From NCBI GenBank assembly GCA_022548915.1, contig JAKZES010000004.1, positions 116,837-180,836 on the forward strand: a DNA stretch of 64,000 nt, given 5' to 3'. The translations under genes and the position numbers were made by a program. Under the pieces are notes generated by a model. It worked only from the letters and a program-made list of their open reading frames with translations, made no database searches and was not told where the DNA came from. Positions 17,865-25,985 of this stretch are shown here, piece by piece. Numbering within the stretch: position 1 is the stretch's first letter; each line of letters opens with the position of its first letter. This DNA comes from Verrucomicrobiaceae bacterium E54. GTDB taxonomy: Bacteria > Verrucomicrobiota > Verrucomicrobiia > Verrucomicrobiales > Akkermansiaceae.

Positions 17865-18544
17865 TCGCTGCCTCCTTCCTCTTTCGGCGGATCTTCGGTT
17901 TTCGCCGTTTGTTCAGCCTCCGCCTTGGCCTTCTTTTCGGCATCGGCCTTCGCTTTCGCGGCGGCCTTGGCGGCCTTCTTTTCGGCATCGGCCTTGCGCC
18001 GGGCGAGGACCTCGGAGGCTTCCTTGGGTCTCAGTTGAAGATGGTATTCGGCGGACTTTGCCAGGTCGTGGAGGTGGAGCTGGAGTCCCTCGAAGCGGTC
18101 GTCGGTGGCGAGTTCAAACTGGCCGTCCATGTAGATCGAGTCGAAGGGACAGACCTCTGCGCAGAGGCCGCAGCCCATGCAGACCGAGGCGTCGATGTCG
18201 AAAACCTTGGGACGCTTGAGCGCCTTGCCGTTCTCATCGCGATCCATGACGATGTAGATGCACTCCGGCGGGCACGACTTCTCGCAGATCTTGCAGGCGG
18301 TGCAGCGCAGTCCGGCTTCGGGGTCGTCGTCGTAGCAGAGGAAGGGGATGTTGCGGTAGTTGGGACTGATCGGGGCACGCTGCTCCGGATACGGCACCGT
18401 CGTCATCCGCTCCTTCTTGTAGAAGCTCTGGAGCATGTTCTTGCCGGTGACCGCAAGGCCCTGGAGCAGCCCGAGCCCGGGCACGACCCACTTGCCGGGC
18501 TTTGCCGATTTGGGTTTTGGCCCGTTCTGGGTGGGAGGTTTCAT
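17861..18544 (-). CDS. nuoI: NADH-quinone oxidoreductase subunit I (two 4Fe-4S clusters), with charged C-terminal tail
   Basis: Peripheral-arm ferredoxin-like subunit carrying clusters N6a and N6b, 227 residues. The binding motifs are CTACKICEKSCP and CMGCGLCAEVCP. The N-terminus has an amphipathic membrane-touching helix (LGLLQGLAVTGKNMLQSF). The last 50 residues are a low-complexity Lys/Ala/Glu tail (repeats of ADAEKKA and AKAKA) that canonical NuoI lacks. It is separated from nuoD by 337 bases holding a repeat element, and overlaps nuoH. Confidence 0.94.
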   Translation of the reverse strand: MKPPTQNGPKPKSAKPGKWVVPGLGLLQGLAVTGKNMLQSFYKKERMTTVPYPEQRAPISPNYRNIPFLCYDDDPEAGLRCTACKICEKSCPPECIYIVMDRDENGKALKRPKVFDIDASVCMGCGLCAEVCPFDSIYMDGQFELATDDRFEGLQLHLHDLAKSAEYHLQLRPKEASEVLARRKADAEKKAAKAAAKAKADAEKKAKAEAEQTAKTEDPPKEEGGSE

Positions 18545-18564
18545 CGGGTTAAAGAGCCGGGTTT

Positions 18565-18832
18565 ACCGCAGAGGCGCAGAGGCGCAGAGGCGCAGAGGCG
18601 CAGAGGCGCAGAGGCGAAGAGGCGAAGAGGTCGCGGAGGAACGCGGAGAGATTTGGATGTATGGGCTCGGTTGCCACAGGGGTCTGGCGTTGTCGGTGGG
18701 GGTGTTCCTGGCGTCCCGAAGGGACGAGACACGGGTGGCCGGGCGCTGAAGCGCCCGGCTAGGGATGTTTGGCCCCTTCGGAACCAGTTGGACTTCTCCG
18801 CGAATCTCTGCGATCTCCGCGTCTCCGCGGTT
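18565..18832. repeat. Composite inverted-arm repeat with GCAGAGGC tandem array, between nuoI and nuoD
   Basis: The left end contains six perfect copies of the 8-base unit GCAGAGGC (18568-18615) followed by two variants (GAAGAGGC, GAAGAGGT) to 18631, then GAACGCGGAGAG. The right end (18806-18832) is an inverted, diverged version (CTCTGCG...CTCCGCGG). The core holds a hairpin (GGCCGGGCGCTGAAGCGCCC) near 18740-18760. It fills the 337-base nuoI-nuoD gap, which shows no coding sequence. It is not CRISPR: units are 8 bases without spacers. Confidence 0.8.
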
Positions 18833-18881
18833 TTCAGTGTCGCCACTTCTTTCAGCGGCTCAGTGGGTTTGGAGTTCTCGT

Positions 18882-20033
18882 TCATCGGTCCACCTCCCCC
18901 AACACGATGTCGATGCTGCCGAGGATGATGACGACGTCGGCCAGGTCGAGGCCGAGGCACATGTCTTCGAGCAGGGTCAGATTGACGAAACTGGGGGCCC
19001 GCACGCGGAAGCGGTAGGGGTCGGTGGTGCCGTCGCTGATCAGATGGAAGCCGAGTTCGCCCTTCGGGCCCTCGATGCGGCCGTAGGCATCGCCGACCGG
19101 CGGCTTGAAGTTGCGCAGCTTCGCCTTGGGATTGATGAAGTCGCCCTCCGGCAGGGCATCGATCGCCTGGCGCAGGATCTTCAGCGACTCGCGCATCTCC
19201 AGAAAGCGGATCATGATGCGGTCGTAGCAATCACCCTTTTCGCCGAGCGGGATGCGGAAATCGAAGCGGTCGTAGATGCCGTAGGGCTCGACCTTGCGGA
19301 GGTCGTAGCTGATCCCGGCGGCGCGGAGCATCGGTCCGGTGACACCGCCGTTGACGAGTTGCTCCGGCGGCAATTGGCCGACGTCCTGGGCGCGGGCGAG
19401 CAGGATCTCGTTGCCGATGAGGAGTTGTTCCATCTCGTCGAGGAAGGGCCCGTAGTCGTCGATGATCCTGGAGACCTGGCCGATCCAGCCTTCGGGCAGG
19501 TCGTAGCGGCAGCCGCCGAAACGCATGAAGTTGGCCATCATCCGCGCGCCGGTGAGATCCTCGAACAGATCGAGGATCTTCTCCCGCTCGCGGAAGGCAT
19601 ACATCAGCGCCGACCCCCAGGCGCCCATGTCGCCGAGGATGAATCCCATGAAGGCGGTGTGGTTGATCAGCCGGGTCAGCTCGGCGAGGATCACCCGCAT
19701 GTATTCGGCGCGCTCGGGGACCTCGATGCCGGCGAGCTTTTCGACCGAAAGGGCGTAGGCCCAGTTGTTGGTCAGCGGGCAGATGTAGTCGAGCCGGTCG
19801 GTGTACGGCATCGCATGGAGGTAGGGCCCGCCTTCGGCGATCTTCTCGTGGTTGCGGTGGAGGTATCCGAAGACCGGCTTGAGGCGGACCACCGTCTCGC
19901 CATCGAGCACGACGTTCATCCGGAACACGCCGTGGGTCGACGGGTGCTGCGGCCCGAGCGAAACGCGCAGCAACTGGTCGTCGTCGGTCCCTTCGAGGGT
20001 GGGCGCGGACAACGGCGTGGCGTCGGAGATCAT
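18882..20033 (-). CDS. nuoD: NADH-quinone oxidoreductase subunit D
   Basis: 49-kDa subunit homologue forming the quinone cavity with NuoB, 383 residues. Visible motifs: [16 protein letters not shown] (with the quinone-site His), [53 protein letters not shown] and the C-terminal [11 protein letters not shown]. It is a separate gene from nuoC (28-base gap), not fused. Start ATG 20033. Confidence 0.95.
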   Translation of the reverse strand: MISDATPLSAPTLEGTDDDQLLRVSLGPQHPSTHGVFRMNVVLDGETVVRLKPVFGYLHRNHEKIAEGGPYLHAMPYTDRLDYICPLTNNWAYALSVEKLAGIEVPERAEYMRVILAELTRLINHTAFMGFILGDMGAWGSALMYAFREREKILDLFEDLTGARMMANFMRFGGCRYDLPEGWIGQVSRIIDDYGPFLDEMEQLLIGNEILLARAQDVGQLPPEQLVNGGVTGPMLRAAGISYDLRKVEPYGIYDRFDFRIPLGEKGDCYDRIMIRFLEMRESLKILRQAIDALPEGDFINPKAKLRNFKPPVGDAYGRIEGPKGELGFHLISDGTTDPYRFRVRAPSFVNLTLLEDMCLGLDLADVVIILGSIDIVLGEVDR

Positions 20034-20061
20034 TGGGTTTGATAGGGGTGAAATCCGTGGT

Positions 20062-20685
20062 TCAGTCCTTCTCTGTCGCGGGATAGTGGGTCCTGGCGCG
20101 TTCCAGCACCTCGGCGTGCGGGGTGGGTTCGTATTCGAAGTCGTCGGGGGCGACGTAGTCCTTGCGCATCGGATGATCGACGAACTCGTCCCACATCAGG
20201 ATGCGGCGCAGGTCCGGGTGGCCGGTGAAGCGGACGCCGAAGAGGTCGTAGATCTCGCGTTCCTGGAACTCGGCGCTGCGCCAGATGGAAACCACGGAGG
20301 GGATCTCCACGCGGTCCGTGCGGTCGCCAGTGCGCACCCGCAGGACCAGCGGGCCGACGCGGTCGGGGTGCGAATAGAGGTGATAGACGACTTCGAGGAA
20401 GCCCTGCGGCTCCGTGGCTTTTCCCGGATCCCCGGAATCCTCGTCGTCCTCCGGGACCGCCACCTTGTCGGCCAGCACCGGGTCGGGCCAGTCGATGCCG
20501 GTGACGTTCGAGAGATAGTCGAAACGCAGTTCGTCGTGAAGGAAGCGGCAGACTCCGGGAAGGTCGGCGGGCGCGACCAAGAGCGAGTGCTGTTCGGCCG
20601 GTCCCGGGTTTGCCCGCAACTCGACGGTGGCGTCGGGCAGGGCCCCGCGGAGGCGGGTGAGGATGGTGTCGACGTCCGGGTTCAT
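20062..20685 (-). CDS. nuoC: NADH-quinone oxidoreductase subunit C
   Basis: 30-kDa subunit homologue, 207 residues. Motifs [22 protein letters not shown] and the signature [26 protein letters not shown] are clear. Between them is an acidic insertion ([17 protein letters not shown], residues about 75-90). The start ATG overlaps the nuoB stop by one base (TGATG), so translation is coupled. Confidence 0.95.
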   Translation of the reverse strand: MNPDVDTILTRLRGALPDATVELRANPGPAEQHSLLVAPADLPGVCRFLHDELRFDYLSNVTGIDWPDPVLADKVAVPEDDEDSGDPGKATEPQGFLEVVYHLYSHPDRVGPLVLRVRTGDRTDRVEIPSVVSIWRSAEFQEREIYDLFGVRFTGHPDLRRILMWDEFVDHPMRKDYVAPDDFEYEPTPHAEVLERARTHYPATEKD

Positions 20686-21314
20686 CAGTCGGCGGCTTCC
20701 TCGTGGACGACCGGGTCGGGGTTCCAGATCTCGCGGTTGGCGGCCGGTTGCAGGTCGTGGGCTCCGTATTCCGGCACCGGGAATTCCGCGGTGCCTTTTG
20801 GATCGGCGTGGCGGACGCGGTGGTCGCCGATGAGTTTCTCGCCCGCGATCTTCTTGCGCAGGGCCAGCAGTCCGTCGAGCAGCGCCTCCGGCCGCGGCGG
20901 ACAGCCGGGGATCACGATGTCCACCGGGATGTAGCGGTCGATGCCCTTGAGCACGTTGTAGCCCTGCTTGAAGGGCCCTCCGGAGATCGCGCAGGCACCC
21001 ATGGCGATCACGTATTTGGGCTCGGCCATCTGGTTGTAGAGGCGCACGACGAGCGGCGCCATCTTCTTGGTCACGGTCCCGGCGACGAGCATCAGGTCGG
21101 CCTGGCGCGGCGACGGGCGGAAGACCTCGGCACCGAAGCGGGCCATGTCATACTTCGCCATGGTGGCGGCGATCATCTCGATGGCGCAGCAGGCGAGGCC
21201 GAACTGCATCGGCCAAAGCGAACTCGAACGGCCCCAGTTGATCAGCGACTCGAAGGAGGTCACGTGGATGCCGGCCGGTTTGAGTTCCCCGGCGAGTTTC
21301 GGGTCAATCGCCAT
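20685..21314 (-). CDS. nuoB: NADH-quinone oxidoreductase subunit B (cluster N2)
   Basis: PSST homologue carrying the terminal 4Fe-4S cluster N2, 209 residues. Cluster ligands are seen in [12 protein letters not shown] (tandem Cys), [10 protein letters not shown] and [19 protein letters not shown]. The C-terminal 50 residues form an extended tail ([16 protein letters not shown]...) longer than in E. coli. It overlaps nuoA by 11 bases. Confidence 0.96.
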   Translation of the reverse strand: MAIDPKLAGELKPAGIHVTSFESLINWGRSSSLWPMQFGLACCAIEMIAATMAKYDMARFGAEVFRPSPRQADLMLVAGTVTKKMAPLVVRLYNQMAEPKYVIAMGACAISGGPFKQGYNVLKGIDRYIPVDIVIPGCPPRPEALLDGLLALRKKIAGEKLIGDHRVRHADPKGTAEFPVPEYGAHDLQPAANREIWNPDPVVHEEAAD

Positions 21315-21708
21315 AGATCGTGAAGTTGGATTTCTGGCTGCCGCGCCAGTTGAGCAGCCCCTTGCTCCAGGCCCACAGCAGGCCCTCGGCGAGCAGCAGG
21401 AGGAAAAGCATCGCCACGACGAAGGCGCCCACGCTCAGGTCGAGGAAGGTGACGGCGAAGGGCAGGAGAAAGACGGTCTCGACGTCGAAGAGCAGGAACA
21501 GCAGGCCGAAGAGGTAGTACTGTGAGTGGAAGCGCGTCTGGCTTTCGGCGATCGGCTCGAGGCCGCATTCGTAGAGGGCGTTCTTCTCCTTTCCGCGCTT
21601 GATCGGGGTGAAGAAATTCATCCACAGCCTCGCCAGCACCAGCGCACCGATCGGGACGGCCAGGGCGACCGCGAAGAATACGAGGACGGGGATGAAGGGG
21701 TGGGCCAT
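21304..21708 (-). CDS. nuoA: NADH-quinone oxidoreductase subunit A
   Basis: Small three-helix membrane subunit, 134 residues, and first gene of the cluster. ATG at 21708 gives [18 protein letters not shown]; the longer open frame upstream (to 22011) is not conserved. The signature [39 protein letters not shown] is present with the conserved Cys and Asp-Glu. The promoter for the whole cluster should lie in 21709-22019. Confidence 0.95.
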   Translation of the reverse strand: MAHPFIPVLVFFAVALAVPIGALVLARLWMNFFTPIKRGKEKNALYECGLEPIAESQTRFHSQYYLFGLLFLLFDVETVFLLPFAVTFLDLSVGAFVVAMLFLLLLAEGLLWAWSKGLLNWRGSQKSNFTIYGD

Positions 21709-22019
21709 CCAGAGATTGGTTTTTTGGTGTTGGCGCTCCGTTCCGCTTGCCTGGTGATCCGTGCCCGGATCGTCGGACGTTCGGCCGGAGGCGCAGGAGT
21801 TACGGTTTTGGGCGGCAGCCGCGTCTATGACTGCAATTTCGGTCGAATACAAACGGTTGAGGGAATCAGCGCCCCTTTCGCGAGATAATGCGGGGCGTGG
21901 CGGCGGGTTTCCAACAGCTGCGACCGTTTGGCCTGCGAAGCGGAGGCTGGAGATTGCGGCAATCACGTCATCCCGTGACTTGGCATCAAGTGCCGCACCG
22001 TCCATCCTCAAAGCGCTTC
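21709..22019. promoter_or_regulatory. Divergent intergenic region between nuoA and the trhO-rluA fusion gene
   Basis: This 311-base non-coding gap must hold the promoters of the nuo cluster (minus) and of the fusion gene (plus). On the plus strand a GATAAT box (21884-21889) is a fair -10 candidate, but no -35 at the usual spacing is evident. The upstream in-frame ATG at 21888 overlaps that box, which supports the later GTG start of the fusion gene. No operator-like palindrome is seen. Confidence 0.3.
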
Positions 22020-23822
22020 GTGGACAGGATCAGCAATATTTCGGCCTATCGCTTTGCGCCACTGGATGACTTGCCGAGGTTGAGAACCCGGCTTCTGAGG
22101 CTCTGCAGGGATCAGGATCTGAAGGGAACGATCCTTCTCGCCCCGGAGGGGATCAACCTCTTCGTGGCGGGTCGGCACAATGCGGTCGAGGAACTCGTGT
22201 ATGCGATCCGGACGATCCCCGGTCTCCGGGACCTGCAACCGAAGTACAGCGAGAGCGACGAGCAGCCGTTCACGCGGATGCTGGTTCGCTTGAAGAAGGA
22301 GATCATCGCCTTCGGAGTCGAGGGCATCGACCCCGCCCGCCACACCTCGCCCCGGATCAAGCCGCGCGAGCTCAAGCAGTGGTTGGACGAGGGCCGCGAC
22401 TTCGTGCTGCTCGACACCCGCAACGACTACGAGGTGAAGCTGGGGACCTTTGAAGCGGCGAGGGTGATCGGGATCGATCACTTCCGGGATTTTCCGGAGG
22501 CGGCCGACGGGCTTCCCGGCGACCTGCGCGACAAGCCGGTCGTGACCTTTTGCACCGGGGGCATCCGCTGCGAGAAGGCGGCCCCGATGATGGAGAAACT
22601 GGGATTCAAGGAGGTCTATCAGCTCGACGGCGGGATCCTGAAGTATTTCGAGGAGGTCGGAGGGGAGCACTACCACGGCGAGTGCTTCGTCTTCGACCAT
22701 CGCGTCGGACTCGACCCGGCCTTGCGTGAGAGTGACTCGGTGGTTTGCTTCGCCTGCCAGACTCCGCTCACGGCCGAGGAGTCGGCGGATCCGCGCTACG
22801 TGCCGAACGAGTCGTGCCCCTACTGTCACAAGCCCGATGAGGTGAAACGGCGGGAGCGGATCGTGGCGATGCAGGCGAAGCTGGACCGGCTCGCCGGGAG
22901 TTGCCCGGGTTCGACGCCCGAGGATTCTCGGAAGCCGATCCGGATTCCGGGTCGTTGCGACCGGATGGCGTTGATCGAGGCGCTGGTTGCGATTCTTCCG
23001 CACTCCGATCCCGGGGATTGGCAGCACATGATCGACCAGGGCCGGGTGCTTGGACCGGATGGCGGGCCTGCCGCGGCGGATCGCCGCGTGCGTGCGGGCG
23101 AGGAATACCTCCGCCTGAAGCCCCAGGAGATCGAACCACCGGTGGACGGACGGATCCGTCTGATTGACGAGGATGAGGCCCTGATCGTCATCGACAAGCC
23201 GGCACCGCTTCCGATGCATCCCTGCGGGCGCTTCCGGAGGAACACGATGGAGCACTTCCTGCGCCTGGCCTGGCATCCCGAAGTCCCGAGGGCGCTGCAT
23301 CGTCTGGACGCCAATACCACCGGCGTGGTGGTCTGTGCCCGGACGCGGCATTTTGCCAAGCAGGTCCAGCCACAGTTTTCCGGCGGGGGGATCCGGAAGG
23401 AGTATATGGCGCTGGTGACGGGCGAGCCGGCGCGGGACCGCTTCGTGCTGGATGCGCCGATTGCGGCGGAGCCGGGACCGGTTGGCCTGAGGGGCGTTGA
23501 TTTCGAGAAAGGCCTGACCGCCGAGACCGAGGTCGAAGTGATCGAGCGCCGGGGCGACGGCACCAGCCTGGTCCGGGTGCGTCCCCGAACCGGGAGGACC
23601 AATCAGATCCGGATCCACCTGTGGCACGCCGGGCATGCGATTGTCGGCGATCCCGCCTATCTGCCGAATGGCGGGACGGGGAGAATCCAGACCCTCGGGC
23701 CCGGCGCCCCCCCGATGTGCCTCCATTCCCGGCGATTCGAGCTCCGACACCCGATCCACGGCGGACACGTCGCCTTCGAGGCCCCGGATCCGGCTTGGTC
23801 CCTCGTCCCGGTGAACCCCTGA
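22020..23822 (+). CDS. Fusion: tRNA uridine(34) hydroxylase (TrhO/YceA) plus RluA-type pseudouridine synthase
   Basis: 600 residues from GTG 22020 (DRISNISAYRF follows, matching where this family starts); an ATG at 21888 would add 44 non-conserved residues. Residues about 1-260 form the TrhO module: an acylphosphatase-like N-domain (GTILLAPEGINLFVAG) and a rhodanese domain with active-site CTGGIRCEKA. A Cys-rich stretch (CFACQTPL...CPYCHK) then resembles the C-terminal zinc-binding tail of TrhO. Residues about 330-600 form an RluA-family synthase with HRLDANTTGVVV (catalytic Asp) and RPRTGRTNQIRIHLWHAGH. TrhO makes 5-hydroxyuridine at wobble U34; RluA enzymes isomerise uridines in rRNA or tRNA. 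The fusion suggests a coupled tRNA-modification role (inference). Confidence 0.92.
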   Translation: MDRISNISAYRFAPLDDLPRLRTRLLRLCRDQDLKGTILLAPEGINLFVAGRHNAVEELVYAIRTIPGLRDLQPKYSESDEQPFTRMLVRLKKEIIAFGVEGIDPARHTSPRIKPRELKQWLDEGRDFVLLDTRNDYEVKLGTFEAARVIGIDHFRDFPEAADGLPGDLRDKPVVTFCTGGIRCEKAAPMMEKLGFKEVYQLDGGILKYFEEVGGEHYHGECFVFDHRVGLDPALRESDSVVCFACQTPLTAEESADPRYVPNESCPYCHKPDEVKRRERIVAMQAKLDRLAGSCPGSTPEDSRKPIRIPGRCDRMALIEALVAILPHSDPGDWQHMIDQGRVLGPDGGPAAADRRVRAGEEYLRLKPQEIEPPVDGRIRLIDEDEALIVIDKPAPLPMHPCGRFRRNTMEHFLRLAWHPEVPRALHRLDANTTGVVVCARTRHFAKQVQPQFSGGGIRKEYMALVTGEPARDRFVLDAPIAAEPGPVGLRGVDFEKGLTAETEVEVIERRGDGTSLVRVRPRTGRTNQIRIHLWHAGHAIVGDPAYLPNGGTGRIQTLGPGAPPMCLHSRRFELRHPIHGGHVAFEAPDPAWSLVPVNP

Positions 23823-23885
23823 GTTTCTCGGACCTCGCGGCGAATCGCCCTTCACCTTCGTCCAAGGCGGTGCTAAGGGACGCCG

Positions 23886-25955
23886 GTGACGTTGGAAGAA
23901 GCGAGACGGATTCTGGGTGTCGATCCCGAAGAGGATCCGGCAAGCCGTCTCGAGGAGTTCGAGGAGGCTCGTGATCGTCTCGCCGACCTCGTTCGCCACG
24001 CGCCCAACGACACCATCGCCCTCCGCTACCAGGGAGGGCTTCAGGATTTCGACCGGGCACTGGCGGCGGTCCGCGAGGAGGTCGCCCGGCAAAAGGAGAA
24101 AAAGGTCGAGGCCATGATGGCGCTGGTGCCGGGCTCGGTCAGCGGTCGGAACATCAACTCCAAGAGGGAGGGCTTCATCGATGAACCGGTGCCGCCTGCG
24201 CATCCCGTTCACAAGATCACGCCGGCACCGAAGGCCCCGCCTTCCCCCGCGACCACGGAGCCGGCCCCTCCCGAGGCGGCCCCGGTGAAGCCTTCCGCAG
24301 CGGCTGAGAAAGACTCCGGAGGTGGAGCCCGGGTGCGTTATCTCGTCTATGCGATCCTGCTGATGCTCGTCGGCGGAGCCGGCGGGGGCTGGTTGTATTT
24401 TCACATGGAGGCCGAGCGGCGGGTCCAACGCGAGCAGCAGGCCGCCTTTCTGGAGGGGCTCGGTGCCAAGCTGGTCGAAGGCCGGCGATGGCCGGAGGCC
24501 AAGCAGGCATACCAGCGGATCGAGGCACTCGATCCCGGCTCCGAGATTGCGGCCTACGGCAGGCGGAGCATCGAAGTCGGCATGCGTGAGGAGCAGGAGC
24601 AGTTCGTCGGCTACTGGTCCGGGGAAGCCCTCGCGGCCTTCGAGGCGGGCCGTCTGGATGATGCCCGTGAGGCGGCCGACAAGGTGCTTGGCAGGTATCC
24701 GGGCGAGAAGGGGGTGCTGGAACTCAAGGAGCGCATCGAGACGGCGCGGCGGTTGCAGGTGCGGGAGAAGGGGACGGAACGGGTGCGGTCGGCTATCGAG
24801 TCCCGGGAGTGGGAGGAGGCGGGGGTGGCCCTTGATCAACTGCGAAGCGACCTGCCCGGCGACGAAATTCTGAGGGTCCTCGAAAAGGAGATCGATGATG
24901 CCAGGGAGCAGCAGCAGCAGGAATTCCGCCGCGCGCGGGAACTGACCTCGGCCGCGCGACTGCGTGACCAGGGGAAGTTCGATTCACAGGTGCTCGATTG
25001 GATGCGTGAAGCCATTGCGCTGGCCCCCGAGGACGAGGAGATCCAGGCCTTCTACGAGAAGGTGGCTTCCTACAGCCGGACGCTCCGGGTGCCGCAGGAC
25101 GTCCCCAGCCTGGAAGAGGCCCTCGAAAGATGCCGCGACCGGGACCGGGTGGTGCTCGGGGAAGGAACGTTTCCGGGGGGGCTTTCGATCGATGTCGCCA
25201 TCCAGCTCGAGGGAGCGGGCGAGGGGAAGACGATCCTCACCGCGAAAGCCGGGGAATCGCCGGTGCTGACCTTCGGCCCGAATGCCAAGGGTGCCACCGC
25301 GATCGGGCTGGTATTCCAGAAGGAGGGCTTCGACCCGTCCGACACCCGGTATCCGGCGGTGCAGCTCCGGGGCGCGGAGGTGTCGTTTTCGGATTGTCGC
25401 TTCGAGTCGGCGTCCGGCCACGGACTTGAAGTGATCGAGGGAGGTGTGGCCGAGGCGGTCCGCTGCCTGTTCAAGGGCAACGGGTGGGACGGTGCCGCCG
25501 CTCATGGGAAGGGCAGCCGCCTGAACGTCAGGGAATCCACCGCCGAGTCGAACTTCGGGCATGGCTTCGAAGTCTGGGACGGGGCCGGGGCGGTGCTGAA
25601 GGACTCGACTTCGAAGCGCAACAGCCGGGCCGGGATCCTCGTCGACGCGGCATCCGAGGGGATCGAGATTTCAGGCAACGAAATCTTCGGGAACCGTGAA
25701 TACGGCATCGTTCTGGCTGCCGGGGCTTCCGGTCGTGTGACCGAGAATTCCTGCTACGGCAACCTGCGGGGAGGCATGGTGGTTCGGTTTTCGGCCATCA
25801 GCATGGTGGTCGAGGGCAACCGGATGGAGGAAAACTCCGGGCCGGGGTTGATTCTCGAGCAGGGACTCCGCAAGGACATCTACACCAACAACGTCACCCG
25901 CGGGAACAACTCCGGCAATCTGGTGTCGGACGTCAGCTTCGACTCGGACGAATGA
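23886..25955 (+). CDS. Membrane protein with J-like N-terminus, TPR-like stalk and C-terminal beta-helix
   Basis: 689 residues, start GTG 23886 (MTLEEARRILGV). Not a named family to me. Residues 1-70 resemble a degenerate J-domain or similar helical bundle without a clear HPD. Residues 80-148 are Pro/Ala-rich. Residues 151-173 are a single membrane helix. Residues about 185-400 are TPR-like helical repeats (RRWPEAKQAYQRIEALDPGSE, GRLDDAREAADKVLGRYPGE). From about 400 to the end is a right-handed parallel beta-helix (NosD type), with repeated turns such as GHGLEVIEGG, GHGFEVWDGAGA and EYGIVLAAGASG. The beta-helix is probably outside the membrane, the J-like part inside. It follows the fusion gene by 63 bases on the same strand. 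Confidence 0.8.
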   Translation: MTLEEARRILGVDPEEDPASRLEEFEEARDRLADLVRHAPNDTIALRYQGGLQDFDRALAAVREEVARQKEKKVEAMMALVPGSVSGRNINSKREGFIDEPVPPAHPVHKITPAPKAPPSPATTEPAPPEAAPVKPSAAAEKDSGGGARVRYLVYAILLMLVGGAGGGWLYFHMEAERRVQREQQAAFLEGLGAKLVEGRRWPEAKQAYQRIEALDPGSEIAAYGRRSIEVGMREEQEQFVGYWSGEALAAFEAGRLDDAREAADKVLGRYPGEKGVLELKERIETARRLQVREKGTERVRSAIESREWEEAGVALDQLRSDLPGDEILRVLEKEIDDAREQQQQEFRRARELTSAARLRDQGKFDSQVLDWMREAIALAPEDEEIQAFYEKVASYSRTLRVPQDVPSLEEALERCRDRDRVVLGEGTFPGGLSIDVAIQLEGAGEGKTILTAKAGESPVLTFGPNAKGATAIGLVFQKEGFDPSDTRYPAVQLRGAEVSFSDCRFESASGHGLEVIEGGVAEAVRCLFKGNGWDGAAAHGKGSRLNVRESTAESNFGHGFEVWDGAGAVLKDSTSKRNSRAGILVDAASEGIEISGNEIFGNREYGIVLAAGASGRVTENSCYGNLRGGMVVRFSAISMVVEGNRMEENSGPGLILEQGLRKDIYTNNVTRGNNSGNLVSDVSFDSDE

Positions 25956-25985
25956 GCGCCGCCCGGGGCTTTCCCGTCACCGTCG

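Noticed and set aside
16138..17988. 616-codon frame covering nuoJ and reading through nuoH
   Set aside because: Only the last 163 codons are NuoJ; the rest is an Arg-rich out-of-frame reading of nuoH and nuoI.
18568..18631. Tandem GCAGAGGC units considered as CRISPR
   Set aside because: Units are 8 bases, directly adjacent and lack spacers; no cas genes nearby.
22008..24839. 943-codon minus-strand frame opposite the TrhO-RluA fusion
   Set aside because: Antisense shadow of two real plus-strand genes; low-complexity and without recognisable domains.
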